NCBI RefSeq assembly: GCF_013215705.1
Contig: NZ_JABSQR010000010.1
Location: forward strand, 124,001 to 188,000
Direction: 5' to 3'
Length of the DNA stretch: 64,000 nucleotides
DNA from: Moritella sp.
Lineage (GTDB): Bacteria > Pseudomonadota > Gammaproteobacteria > Enterobacterales > Moritellaceae
Shown: positions 18,750 through 28,772 of the stretch, piece after piece
How positions within the stretch are numbered: position 1 is the first letter of the stretch
How the letters are laid out: every line of letters starts with the position of its first letter
Notes under the pieces: model-generated
What the model saw: only the letters and a program-made list of their open reading frames with translations
Told to the model about the DNA's origin: nothing
The model's database searches: none
Translations under genes and position numbers: made by a program

Positions 18750-20144
18750 ATGGCTATTTCAAGTCCATTACGATATTCAGTGATAGCACTACGATACTCA
18801 GTGTTAACACTTACATTAGCAGCAGTTGTTGGTTGTAGCAATACTGCGGTTGATTACCAACAACATGCAGATGCAGCACGAACAGCAACAACACAGTGGC
18901 AATACCAACAGCAAGATGCGGTTGACGTTACGCAATTAACTGCATTGATTGCGATGCCTGAACTAACTAGTTTAGTCGAACAAGCCATATTGCAAAACCC
19001 AAGTTTACAACAAACCGCGATTGCGCTGCAAATGGCTTATGCACAACGTGGTGTGACCACAAGTGGCCGAATTCCGCAAGTGAATGCCGGATTTAATGCC
19101 GAGAGTGATGAGGGTGATGCGAGTTATAAAACCGATGTTAGCGTTAGCTGGGAGCTTGATCTCTGGCAGAAAATCAGTGATGAAGTCGCTGCTGCCGACA
19201 TGGATATAGCCAGTTCGGAGGCTACTTACCAAGGTGCGCGCGATGCACTAGCCGCAAACATCATGCGCAGTTGGTTACAAATCAATTTACAGCAACAACT
19301 TATCACTATTGAAACGTCACGCTTAGCGGTATTAGATAATAATGAGAACTTTGTGTTAAGTCGCTATCGCAGCGGTCTTGGGGCGCTTGAAGAACTGGAT
19401 AATGCGCGAACCAGCAGTGCGCAGACTCGTGCAACGTTAGCCGAGCAGCAAGAAACATTGGCTCAGAACCAACGTAACCTAGGGTTATTATTAGGGCAAA
19501 CAACAGCGATTGCAGTGGCTCATGACTTCCCCAACGTATTACAACCATTAGCGGGTTTACCGGCACAAGATTTAGGTCGCCGCCCAGACTTACAAGCCGC
19601 TTATGCGAAGATTAGTGCCGCACAATACCGCACGGATGTGGCTTATAAAGCCTTGTTACCGTCAATCAGTCTCTCCGCCTCATTAACCGATATCGCCAAT
19701 TCACCCAGCGAAGCGCTATTAATCAGTCCCGCATGGAGTTTATTGGGCCAATTGACTGCACCTATTTTCCAAGGTGGTAAGTTACGCAGCCAAATTGAAA
19801 TAGCGGAACTGACTACCGAGCAAATGTACTGGGCTTATCAAGAAACGTTATTAACGGCAGTGAATGAGGTCGAAAATAGCCTCGGCCAAGAGCAGTCGTT
19901 AAAACGTCAGCAGCAGCACCTCAATGACGCGTTGAACAGTGCGCAGCGCAGCGAGAGCAACTATCAAACTAAATACCGTCAAGGGCTGGTAGATATATTA
20001 GATTTACTCACCGTGCAGCAACAAACGTTCGATCTGCAATCGCAACTGACGCAAGCAACCTACAACCGACTGGTTAATCGTATTGATTTAGGACTGGCTT
20101 TAGGGCTTGGCATCACCACCGACAATGCTGGAGAAGCATCATGA
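18750..20144 (+). CDS. Outer membrane efflux lipoprotein, TolC/NodT family
   Basis: A 464-residue outer-membrane factor. The N-terminal signal ends in a lipobox (AAVVGC, Cys near residue 27), so it is probably a lipid-anchored NodT/OprM-type channel. Two tandem outer-membrane-efflux repeats are visible, each ending with typical segments (SWELDLWQKISDEVAAADMD and AELTTEQMYWAYQETLLTAVNEVENSL). It would provide the exit duct for the RND pump encoded downstream. Its stop overlaps the adaptor start by four bases (ATGA). Confidence 0.9.
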   Translation: MAISSPLRYSVIALRYSVLTLTLAAVVGCSNTAVDYQQHADAARTATTQWQYQQQDAVDVTQLTALIAMPELTSLVEQAILQNPSLQQTAIALQMAYAQRGVTTSGRIPQVNAGFNAESDEGDASYKTDVSVSWELDLWQKISDEVAAADMDIASSEATYQGARDALAANIMRSWLQINLQQQLITIETSRLAVLDNNENFVLSRYRSGLGALEELDNARTSSAQTRATLAEQQETLAQNQRNLGLLLGQTTAIAVAHDFPNVLQPLAGLPAQDLGRRPDLQAAYAKISAAQYRTDVAYKALLPSISLSASLTDIANSPSEALLISPAWSLLGQLTAPIFQGGKLRSQIEIAELTTEQMYWAYQETLLTAVNEVENSLGQEQSLKRQQQHLNDALNSAQRSESNYQTKYRQGLVDILDLLTVQQQTFDLQSQLTQATYNRLVNRIDLGLALGLGITTDNAGEAS

Positions 20145-21433
20145 ACAAGCATGTTATTACTATCGCGGTCACATTCGCGGCCGCCGCCAGTATTTTTGCT
20201 GTTCTGAGTTACAACGGCGCGAAAATGGCTGCTGCGAACAGCTCTGAGAATAGTGCTATGCACGGTTCTGTTGTTAAAGCTGTGGTGCAATACCCAGAGG
20301 TCGCGGTAATGGCAGTGACGAAAGGCAGTTACCAAGCTGAAGTGATTGGTTATGGCGAGGCAAGATCGCGCTATCAACTCACCCTCACCAGCGAAGTCAG
20401 TGGGCAGGTCGAATCGTTAGGGCAAAATTTTGCAACGGGTAAGCTGTTAAAGCAAGGTGAAGTGATAATTAAAATTGATGATACTGATTATCTGCAAACC
20501 TTTAGCAGTGCCCAAGTCGCAGTCGCAGACGCTAAATTAGCCTTGTTAGAAGAGCAGCGCCAAGGCCTACAAGCCCGTCTGGAATGGCAGAATTCCGGTA
20601 TTAGTGGTGGCCCCGATTCCCCGCTGGTATTGCGTGAACCACAGCTGATTGCCGCGCAAGCAACGTTTAAAAATGCTCAAAGCCAGTTAACTAAAGCGCA
20701 ACGTGATTTAGACAAAACTGCCATCACCGCCCCGTTTTCAGCGTTAGTGGTAAGCCGGGATGTGCAATTGGGCAGTTATCTGCAAGTGGGTAATACCATT
20801 GCCACCTTATACAGCACCGACCGTATGGAGATTGAGATCCCGTTATCAGCGCATCAATGGACCAGTTTACCGAATCTCAGTGGTGCGGTAGAGGGGAAAT
20901 GGCCAGTTACCTTGACCAATACCACGGGTGATAGCCAGTGGTTAGGTTACGTTGAACGTGTCGAGCAGCATCTTGATAATAGCAGCCGCCAACGTGCGTT
21001 AGTGGTTGTTGTTGAACTGCCGTTAGCACAACAAATACCGTTATTTCCCGGTACGTTTGTGACGGCAACAGTACAAGGTAAAGCGCTGGACAATTTATGG
21101 CAATTACCCGCTTCGGCAATATCGCAAAATGGCGAAGTTTGGTATATCGGTGCTGGTGGTAACTTGGCGACGTTCACTGCTCAGCAGCAGTTTGCGCAAG
21201 GTGAATTAAGTTACATCAAACCAATGACGGGAATAGACAGTGCCAATATTATCATTCGTCCATTGCACAGTTATGTGCAAGGCATGCAGGTGATCGCGAA
21301 GTTAGCCAACCCAAGTGATATGCAATTGGCTGATGTCAGTGCGAGTAAGATGAATAGTGAGCGTAATAGTGCAAATAATAATGTGAGAAATAGTGCAAGT
21401 ATGACGATAAATAACGTGAGTGTGAAATTATGA
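20141..21433 (+). CDS. RND efflux periplasmic adaptor (membrane fusion protein)
   Basis: A 430-residue HlyD/AcrA-family adaptor with an N-terminal membrane or signal segment (residues 5-22). It shows the split lipoyl domain (VSGQVESLGQNFATG ... ITAPFSALVVSRDVQLGSYL), an alpha-helical hairpin between (about residues 120-195), and a beta-barrel region. The C-terminal 35 residues are an unusual Asn/Ser-rich tail (around SERNSANNNVRNSAS). It overlaps both neighbours by four bases. The adaptor should link the inner-membrane pump to the outer-membrane channel. Confidence 0.9.
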   Translation: MNKHVITIAVTFAAAASIFAVLSYNGAKMAAANSSENSAMHGSVVKAVVQYPEVAVMAVTKGSYQAEVIGYGEARSRYQLTLTSEVSGQVESLGQNFATGKLLKQGEVIIKIDDTDYLQTFSSAQVAVADAKLALLEEQRQGLQARLEWQNSGISGGPDSPLVLREPQLIAAQATFKNAQSQLTKAQRDLDKTAITAPFSALVVSRDVQLGSYLQVGNTIATLYSTDRMEIEIPLSAHQWTSLPNLSGAVEGKWPVTLTNTTGDSQWLGYVERVEQHLDNSSRQRALVVVVELPLAQQIPLFPGTFVTATVQGKALDNLWQLPASAISQNGEVWYIGAGGNLATFTAQQQFAQGELSYIKPMTGIDSANIIIRPLHSYVQGMQVIAKLANPSDMQLADVSASKMNSERNSANNNVRNSASMTINNVSVKL

Positions 21434-24400
21434 GTGAACAACATCGTGATTTAACAACGGGTTCGTCACCACCTCGCGAGTTATCCCCTATGAACCCATT
21501 ACAAGGTCTCATCAGCTGGTTTGCGAGCAATTCAGTTGCCGCCAATTTATTGCTGATTAGTGTCATCCTGCTTGGGGTAATGGCGTTAGGCAACTTACGC
21601 AAAGAAGCATTTCCGAGTATTGAACCGGATACTATTCGTGTATCGGTTAATTACGACAGTGGTGATGCTAAACAAGCGGAAGAGGGCATCGCAATCAAGA
21701 TTGAAGATGCACTGGAAACGGTTGCTGGTATTAAGCGTATAACCTCGACGTCTAATGCCAGTGGCAGCTCAGTCAGTATTGAAAAAACCAGTGGTTATTC
21801 ACTCGATACCTTGCTCACCGATGTGAAAACCAATGTTGATGCGATCAATAACTTTCCCAGTGATGCCGAAAACCCGGTGATTGATAAAGCGCGACGTCAG
21901 GATCATGCTTTATGGGTGCAGTTATACGGCGATGCGGATCGCGGGACGTTACAGACTTTAGCTGAAAAATTAAAATCAGATCTGTTAGCGAAATCAGGTA
22001 TTCGCGATCTAGAGATTAAAGCCAAAGTTGAGCCGATGATCTCTGTCGAAGTCGACGAAGCTAAGTTACAGGCGTATGGGCTAACCATTGCTGATATTGC
22101 TGCGGTGATCAATGCCGAGTCCGCAACGCCACTGACTACCAGTTTACGTAATGGTGAAAAAATGATGCGTTTAAAAGCGTCTTCACAGGCTTATCAGCAA
22201 CGTGAGTTTGCTCATATCCCGGTGATTACCGGCAGTAACGGTAGTGTGGTTATGTTAGCTGATGTAGCGACTGTTACCGACACGTTTGCCGATGATAGTT
22301 ACAGTTTATCGCGTTATGATCAACAAAACGGCATGGCCATCGAGATAGTCATGGACGATTATGGTGATATCACTCAGATTGTAAAACAAGCGCAGGAAGT
22401 GGTTGATGATTGGCATGCACGCGGGTTATTACCTGCTGATGTTGAATTGGTGACTTGGTACGATCAAAGCGACACCATTACAGACCGTTTATCTCTCTTA
22501 AGCAAAAATGCGTTAACCGGTATTGCACTGGTATTTATTGTGTTAGCCCTGTTTTTGAACTTTCGTGTGGCATTTTGGGTGGCGGCGGGTTTACCGTTTG
22601 TGTTGTTCGGCACCTTATTTTTTATGCAAGATGCTTTTGTTGGTCTGACGATTAACGAAATGACGACCTTTGGTTTTATCATGGCGCTGGGTATTGTCGT
22701 TGATGATGCGGTGGTGATTGGTGAAAGTATTTATACTACCCGTAAGGAAGAGGGCGATACTGTTGCAAACACAGTCAAAGGTACGATGAAAGTCGCTATC
22801 CCGACCTTGTTTGGTGTATTGACGACCGTTGCTGCGTTTGTGGCGATTGCCAATGTCGACGGTAATCTGGGTAAGATCTATGCGCAGTTTGCGGGGGTAG
22901 TGACGATTTGTTTATTACTGTCGATGGTGGAATCTAAATTAATCCTACCGTCACATTTAGCGCACTTAAATACTGCGCGTCAATCGACAGCTGGCATCAA
23001 AGGACTGTGGGTGCGGATCCAAAATGCGGCGGATGCCGGGTTACAATGGTTCAATGTACGTATTTACCGTAACCTTATTGAATGGTCATTAAAATTTCGT
23101 TATGCGGTTATCTTAGCCTTCATTGCGTTGTTTATTCTGGTGATTGGTTTGCCATTAACGGGCAGTGTTCGCGTGACATTCTTCCCTGATATTCCAGGCG
23201 AAGTAGTCAGTGCGGATATGGTGATGCAAAATGATGCTAGCTTTGGCCAAACCAATACTAACTTACTGTGGTTAGAGTAGACTGCATTACAGGCAGATAA
23301 GAATCTGTTGGCTAAATACGATGTGCTGGCGACGGCAGATAATACCGAGATCATGAGTTTGCAGGTTATTGCCGAAGATGACAGCTCGGGTAAATTAACG
23401 ATTGAGCTGGATGCAGACTCTGTTTATCCATCGAATGAGTTCACCGCAGAATGGCAGGCACTATCAGGTTCACCAGAAGGGGTTAAAAAACTTAAATTCA
23501 TGTCGAGTATGCACATGGTTGATAACTTTAAAGTGGAGTTGAAATCGTGGGACGATGCCACCGTTAAAGCCGCTGGCGAACAGTTCAAAACTGCGTTAGC
23601 GTCAATTCAGGGTATCAGCGGTATTGATGATAACCTTAACCCTGGTCAGCCGCAGATACGCTTTGTATTAACAGAGCAAGGCCGTAGTTTAGGCATGGAT
23701 ACGGCGACGTTGTCGCAACAGGTGTTACAAGCATTTGGTGGTGAGATCGTACAGCGTTTCCAACGTGATAAAGACGAAGTGAAAGTGCGCGTACGCTATC
23801 CTGAAGCGCAACGTCAAACGGTCGCTGATATTATGCAAGCGCGTGTGCGCACACCTAACGGGTCGGTTGTGCCGTTGAGCAGTGTGGCGAGTATTAGCCG
23901 TGAATATCAAGAAGATGAAATCACTCGTATTGATGGTTTACGGACCGTGTATTTAACAGCGTCGGTGGATAAATCGATATTGGCATCAAATGAGCTGGTG
24001 GCGAATTTACAACGTGATTTAGTGCCAGCGTTAGCGCGTCAATTCCCTGTGTTAAATATCCACTTTGCGGGTGAAGCCGAAGAACAAGGTGAGACGACAA
24101 GTTCGATGATTTCGGTATTTGTGGGGGCATTATTGGCGATTTATGTGTTGCTGGCTATTCCGCTTAAATCCTATGTGCAGCCTGTGCTGATTATGTTTGC
24201 GATCCCGTTTGGTATTGTTGGGGCGATCTTGGGGCATTGGTTAAATGATCTGACGATTAGTATTTTATCGTTAAATGGTATTTTGGCGTTAAGTGGTGTG
24301 GTGGTGAATGATAGCTTGTTATTGGTTTCGCGTTTTAATGAACTGATGAAAGAGGCGAAACTGTCATTACATGATGCTATTGTTAAAGCGTGTAGCGGGC

Positions 24401-24630
24401 GCTTACGGGCGGTGTTACTGACGTCGGTGACTACGTTTGCGGGATTGGCACCTTTACTGGGTGAAACGTCGACGCAATCGCAGTTTTTGATCCCTGCTGC
24501 TGCGTCGTTGGGCTATGGTATTTTGTTTGCGACGCTGATTACTTTGATATTGATACCGGCGTTGCTGTTCATTCAATATGAAATTAAACAGTTTTTCGTT
24601 AATATGATGGGGAAAGGTGACGTAACTTAA
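21430..24630 (+). pseudogene. RND multidrug efflux permease interrupted by in-frame TAG
   Basis: One continuous frame of 1067 codons (the usual RND length) encodes a HAE1-type pump, except for a single TAG at 23278-23280 after codon 616. The N-terminal part has the first membrane helix, the periplasmic region and the central helices with the proton-relay motif ALGIVVDDAVV; the C-terminal part (from 23281) has the second periplasmic half and the last six helices (LSGVVVNDSLLLV). The sequence around the stop reads LLWLE-stop-TALQADKN, so CAG (Gln) to TAG is the simplest change. Nothing else in the gene looks decayed. It is either a very recent inactivation, a sequencing error, or suppressed. 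ATGA overlap with the adaptor. Confidence 0.88.
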
Positions 24631-24640
24631 GTCGACTAAA

Positions 24641-24743
24641 ACGGTGAGTGCGTTAACGTCTACAACTCGCCGTGGATCCATCCATGGAGGCTTGCGTTGG
24701 CATCCCTGCCAACAACAGTTATCTACGTTGACGGACTCTCATG
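24641..24743. repeat. REP/MITE-like nested palindromic element
   Basis: An imperfect inverted repeat (left arm about 24644-24666, right arm about 24718-24742) encloses a perfect 7-bp hairpin, GTTGGCA-TCCC-TGCCAAC (24696-24713). It lies between the RND gene and the response regulator. The layout is that of short intergenic repeats common in marine gammaproteobacteria; no second copy is seen in this window. Confidence 0.55.
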
Positions 24744-24819
24744 AGTATATATTTGTGGTCATACTTGCGATGTAAAGCAGGGCGTATTAGTTAAATTGAA
24801 CGTGAAAAGGTAAGTCAAA

Positions 24820-25494
24820 ATGTTAAACCTGTTATTAGTGGAAGATGATTTAGATTTAGCGACCGCTGTGGTTGATTATTTAGAGTTAGAAGACATTCAG
24901 TGCGATCATGCTGCGAATGGGTTAGCGGGTTTAAATATGATCATCAAGAATGATTACCAAGCGATCATTCTCGATTTAAATTTGCCAAAAATGGACGGGT
25001 TAACAGTCTGTAAGCATATGCGTGAGCAGGGTATTGATACTCCGGTATTGATGCTGACGGCTCGTGATAGCTTGGATGATAAGCTGGTGGGTTTTGATTC
25101 TGGAGCGGATGATTACTTAGTGAAACCGTTTGCGATGCAAGAGCTGATTGTGCGCATGCAGGTATTGGCTCGTCGCCGTAGTGGTCAGGTTAAGCGTCTA
25201 ACCTTGGCGGATCTTGAATTAGATCTACAGCAGAAACAGGCATACCGTGCTCAGCAGTTATTAAAGCTATCACCAACCGCGTGGAAGATCTTAGAAACAT
25301 TAATGCGCGCAACACCGAATCCAGTCTCTCGAGAAAAGTTGATGCAAGCAGTGTGGGGAGATGATCAGCCTGATAGTAATAGTTTAAAGGTGCATATTTT
25401 TAATTTACGTAAGCAGTTAGATGCGGGTGATGTGCCCGCATTATTACATACTGTACCGGGTGTTGGCTTTGCGTTATGCAACCCATCTGCATAG
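24820..25494 (+). CDS. OmpR-family response regulator
   Basis: A 224-residue two-component regulator. The receiver domain has the acidic residues EDD at 8-10, the phospho-acceptor Asp in IILDLNLPKMDG (about residue 51), Thr in LMLTARD and Lys in DDYLVKPFA. The C-terminal winged helix shows LKLSPTAWKILETLM and SNSLKVHIFNLRKQLD. It lies six bases before its histidine kinase. Placement directly after the RND operon suggests that it regulates the pump. Confidence 0.93.
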   Translation: MLNLLLVEDDLDLATAVVDYLELEDIQCDHAANGLAGLNMIIKNDYQAIILDLNLPKMDGLTVCKHMREQGIDTPVLMLTARDSLDDKLVGFDSGADDYLVKPFAMQELIVRMQVLARRRSGQVKRLTLADLELDLQQKQAYRAQQLLKLSPTAWKILETLMRATPNPVSREKLMQAVWGDDQPDSNSLKVHIFNLRKQLDAGDVPALLHTVPGVGFALCNPSA

Positions 25495-25500
25495 GGCTAT

Positions 25501-26784
25501 ATGATGAAGTTAAGACCCAGTTTACGATTATATTTTCTTGGTGCTATGCTGTTTCTCGGCGTTAGTATGGCGATCACCTTTTCTGCGCTCACGGTTAATT
25601 ATTTTGTTGAGGGCATGGACTCGGTATTACGTGGCACCATGGTTGAAGTTGCTGATACCGAAGGTTTAGAGGTTCAAGACGGAAAACCAGTGATGTTACT
25701 TGGTTTTCATGTTGCGAGTCGCTGGCAAGATCTACCCGCAGAAGCCAGTGAAAGCTTTTCAGTGCCGCCGACAGAGATGTTTGAATTTAACAAGCATATT
25801 ATTAAAGAAGATATATTCTCACCGCCTAATGAAGTGCACTTTGTCATGGTGATGAAGACGAAAGAAGATAAATTACTGTATATCTATAAGTCCTTTAAAG
25901 GTGATTTACATGCGCGATTATCTGATGGGCCGGGTTCGCAATTTGTCTGGATCCCTGTTTTTGGTTTAAGTGGTATTGTGGTTTTTGCCTTGCTGTTGAT
26001 CATGGTGATGCGTCGTGTGGCGTCGCCAGTCGAAGCACTGCGAGATTGGGCTAAATCATTAAATGCAGAGAGTTTGCAGCAACCACCGCCCGAGTTTAAA
26101 TATAAAGAATTAAACACCTTAGCGAGGATTGTCCATAACAGTCTTAATTCTGTGCAAGAGAGTCTTGATCGTGAACATGAGTTTTTACGGAATGCCAGCC
26201 ATGAGTTACGTACGCCTATTGCTGTTATCCGTACCAATGTTGAATTGCTGAATAAAATAAATAGCAAATCACCGATGACAGCCAAGCAACAGCAAGTTAT
26301 TGAGCGTATTGAACGGGCTGGTTTCACCATGACTCATTTGACTGAAACCTTATTGTGGTTAAGCCGAGATGAGTCTTTATCATTAACCCTTGAGCGGGTT
26401 CGATTAGATGAATTGCTTAAGCAAACCGTCGAGGATTTAAGTTATTTGTTACGTGGTAAATCAGTTACCGTTGAGCTTGAGACCAGTGAGTTGCAAGTTG
26501 AACTAGCGGCCACTGCGTGTCGTATTGTGCTAGCTAATTTGGTACGTAATGCATTTCAGCATACAGATTCTGGTGTGGTGACTATCAGCCAGCAGCAAGG
26601 GCAAGTGGTTATACGTAATGTGAATGACGATGTTGATACAGCGGTGCTGGGGAGCAGTAACATCAATGATTTGGGGTTTGGCTTGGGGGTTAAATTGACC
26701 GACAAACTCACTGCGCGTTTTAACTGGCAACATAAGCGTGAAATTGAATCTTCTGGGCATAGAGTGACTGTTAATTTTGATTAA
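25501..26784 (+). CDS. Sensor histidine kinase
   Basis: A 427-residue membrane kinase: first membrane helix at residues 10-30, a periplasmic sensor of about 120 residues, and a second helix near 152-170. The dimerisation/phosphorylation segment FLRNASHELRTPIAVIRTN holds the phosphorylated His, and the ATPase part has the N box NLVRNAFQHT and a glycine-rich segment LGFGLGVKL. It pairs with the regulator just upstream. The signal is unknown; pump-associated kinases often sense envelope stress or substrates. Confidence 0.92.
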   Translation: MMKLRPSLRLYFLGAMLFLGVSMAITFSALTVNYFVEGMDSVLRGTMVEVADTEGLEVQDGKPVMLLGFHVASRWQDLPAEASESFSVPPTEMFEFNKHIIKEDIFSPPNEVHFVMVMKTKEDKLLYIYKSFKGDLHARLSDGPGSQFVWIPVFGLSGIVVFALLLIMVMRRVASPVEALRDWAKSLNAESLQQPPPEFKYKELNTLARIVHNSLNSVQESLDREHEFLRNASHELRTPIAVIRTNVELLNKINSKSPMTAKQQQVIERIERAGFTMTHLTETLLWLSRDESLSLTLERVRLDELLKQTVEDLSYLLRGKSVTVELETSELQVELAATACRIVLANLVRNAFQHTDSGVVTISQQQGQVVIRNVNDDVDTAVLGSSNINDLGFGLGVKLTDKLTARFNWQHKREIESSGHRVTVNFD

Positions 26785-26859
26785 TTTAGTACTTTAATCA
26801 GCATTTTGTAAATTTCAGCAATGCTAGAATTTATTCTTTATCAATTTACAGAGATTAAT

Positions 26860-27201
26860 ATGGCATATTGCCCAAGCATTCATCATTTAGAGATGGATGA
26901 GGAGAGCTCATTAGCATTGACTGAAATTTTTGGTCATGATGATTTAAAGCTGAAATTACAGTTTGCTATAAGTGGTGGTCATTGGATTAATACGTTTTTG
27001 GGTAATGGCGCTGTTGAGACATTATACAGTGTCCATAGTACGGATTTTGACATGATGACTAAAGCAATATCTGCTACAAATCGTATTACTCAGAGGATAG
27101 TTGAAGATATCATTACGACTCAAGCTATACGAAGTGATGTGAATACTAAACAGTTATTATTTTGGAGGGCTATGTATAATGGCTGCATTCTTAAAAAGTA
27201 A
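26860..27201 (+). CDS. Hypothetical protein
   Basis: A 113-residue protein if translated from the ATG at 26860 (MAYCPSIHHLEMDEE); an in-frame ATG at 26821 gives 13 more residues but neither start has a strong ribosome binding site. No signal peptide, membrane segment or known motif is seen. The segment TDFDMMTKAISATNRITQRIVEDII looks helical. It overlaps the next gene by 23 bases, so the two are probably expressed together. Function unknown. Confidence 0.55.
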   Translation: MAYCPSIHHLEMDEESSLALTEIFGHDDLKLKLQFAISGGHWINTFLGNGAVETLYSVHSTDFDMMTKAISATNRITQRIVEDIITTQAIRSDVNTKQLLFWRAMYNGCILKK

Positions 27202-27652
27202 AAAAATATACCTGACGGCGCTATTGTTGATTTCTGCTAATGCGATTGCTACACCGGATAAAGTCGCTGAAAATGATTATAGACTCGCCTACAAAGCATA
27301 TGAAAGTAAAATAGATTTATGTGCGGGCTTAGAAGTAGAAAATAAGATTTCTAAAAAATTATTAAACCAATTAAAGAGTATTCCTAAACAGCATCTCTCG
27401 AAATTATTACCTTATTATTCATTTACGGCATTTCATCAATGTTTACAGCCCGAAGAAGCTGGATATTTAGTGACACGAGAAAGAGCTACTTTATTTAATA
27501 TAGAGGTCGGTTTACAAGGTGCAGTATCAATTTCTAAATTATATGTAGAATTGAAAGATGAAGTTAATCAATTACCTCACTATGATGTATTTGAAAATCA
27601 ATATTTTAAATCGCCTTATAAAGTTTCACAATTCTTTGGGTTAGTTGATTAA
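27179..27652 (+). CDS. Hypothetical secreted protein
   Basis: A 157-residue protein with a signal peptide (hydrophobic core LTALLLISANAIAT, cleavage probably after AIA near residue 24). The mature region has two cysteines (in LCAGLE and HQCLQ) that could form a disulphide. GGAGG at 27164-27168 supports this start. It overlaps the preceding hypothetical gene and is followed by a strong terminator. No family recognised. Confidence 0.65.
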   Translation: MAAFLKSKKIYLTALLLISANAIATPDKVAENDYRLAYKAYESKIDLCAGLEVENKISKKLLNQLKSIPKQHLSKLLPYYSFTAFHQCLQPEEAGYLVTRERATLFNIEVGLQGAVSISKLYVELKDEVNQLPHYDVFENQYFKSPYKVSQFFGLVD

Positions 27653-27677
27653 TATTGAATATCGGACTTATTAGATT

Positions 27678-27710
27678 AAAGGCTATTTAGTGAACTAAAT
27701 AGCCTTTTTT
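27678..27710. terminator. Bidirectional terminator
   Basis: Thirteen-base stem AAAGGCTATTTAG (27678-27690) with CTAAATAGCCTTT (27695-27707) and T/A tracts on both sides, between convergent genes at 27652 and 27712. Confidence 0.9.
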
Positions 27711-27711
27711 A

Positions 27712-28770
27712 TTAAAACGGTGCTGGATAACGCTTAAACACAGATTCTATATCCGCTAATGCTTGTGGTGTTAGCAGCGTTGAAAAGGCGTTAATGTTTT
27801 CTTCGAGTTGCGGCAGTGTTGTTGCGCCAATAATCGTCGACGTGACGCCATCAACTTGATTGCACCAGGCTAGGGCTAATTGCGCAGGTGTGATGCCATG
27901 CTGGTGGGCAATGTCAACATACTCTGCGGTAGCAAGATGGGCATGTTCAGTATTTCTATATAATTTATTGGGTGGCGAGAAAGTCCAGCGGCTGCCTTCT
28001 GGTCGCGCATCGTTTAGGTACTTTCCTGATAACATGCCTGTTGCCAGGGGCGACCAAGGTAAGTAGGCAATATCTTCATGCACACAGTTTTCGATTAAAT
28101 ACGGCCAGTCTTTGGCGTGCAACAAACTGAATTCATTTTGAATCGATACCATGCGTGGCAGGTCATATTGTGCGCTGAGTTTAAGGTAGGTATTGATTCC
28201 CCAAGTCGTATCATCAGACAAGCCACAAAAGCGGATCTTGCCTGCGTCTACACAACGTTTTAACCCTTGTAATATATCGAGCATTTGCGCGGTATGATCA
28301 GCCGCATTGATATCACTAAAGCGTAACTTATTCGGTTGATGTTGACAAAAATGCGGGTTAGGGCGGTTCGGCCAGTGCAATTGAAACAAATCGATATAAC
28401 TGGTCTGCAACCGCTTTAACGAGGCGTCGACAGCTTGTACGATAGCATCTCCGGTAATGGGATCGCCATTGCGCACCCAAGGTAACCCCGGGCCTGCAAT
28501 TTTAGTCGCTAATATTATGTCTTTACGGCGCTGGGGGTTTGCCGCTAGCCAATTGCCGATAATGGTTTCGGTTTTACCGTAGGTATCAGCTGATGGCGGT
28601 ACGGCATACATCTCTGCCGTATCGATAAAGTTCACGCCCTGTGACAGCGCGTAGTCAATTTGTTGATTGGCGTCTTGTTGGTTGTTCTGAAATCCCCACG
28701 TCATGCTGCCTAAGCAGACCCGTGATACAGACAACCCGCTACTACCGAGTATTGAAAATTGCATTGTCAT
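27712..28770 (-). CDS. tas: NADP(H)-dependent aldo-keto reductase, Tas-like
   Basis: A 352-residue aldo-keto reductase. The catalytic tetrad can be placed: Asp in FIDTAEMY with the Tyr in the same motif, Lys in ATKIAG and His in LHWPNR. NADPH-binding segments SIQNEFSLL and IIGATTLPQLEENI follow. The sequence resembles E. coli Tas closely along its length (for example FIDTAEMY..PP and YLNDARPEGSR). Substrate unknown; E. coli tas complements a tyrosine-requirement mutant. The stop of the HD-GYP gene lies two bases upstream of its start, so they share an operon. Confidence 0.85.
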   Translation of the reverse strand: MTMQFSILGSSGLSVSRVCLGSMTWGFQNNQQDANQQIDYALSQGVNFIDTAEMYAVPPSADTYGKTETIIGNWLAANPQRRKDIILATKIAGPGLPWVRNGDPITGDAIVQAVDASLKRLQTSYIDLFQLHWPNRPNPHFCQHQPNKLRFSDINAADHTAQMLDILQGLKRCVDAGKIRFCGLSDDTTWGINTYLKLSAQYDLPRMVSIQNEFSLLHAKDWPYLIENCVHEDIAYLPWSPLATGMLSGKYLNDARPEGSRWTFSPPNKLYRNTEHAHLATAEYVDIAHQHGITPAQLALAWCNQVDGVTSTIIGATTLPQLEENINAFSTLLTPQALADIESVFKRYPAPF

Positions 28771-28772
28771 CC

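Noticed and set aside
23308-24630. Independent second RND gene after the TAG
   Set aside because: It is in the same frame as the upstream part, has no ribosome binding site or ATG, and supplies exactly the missing C-terminal half.
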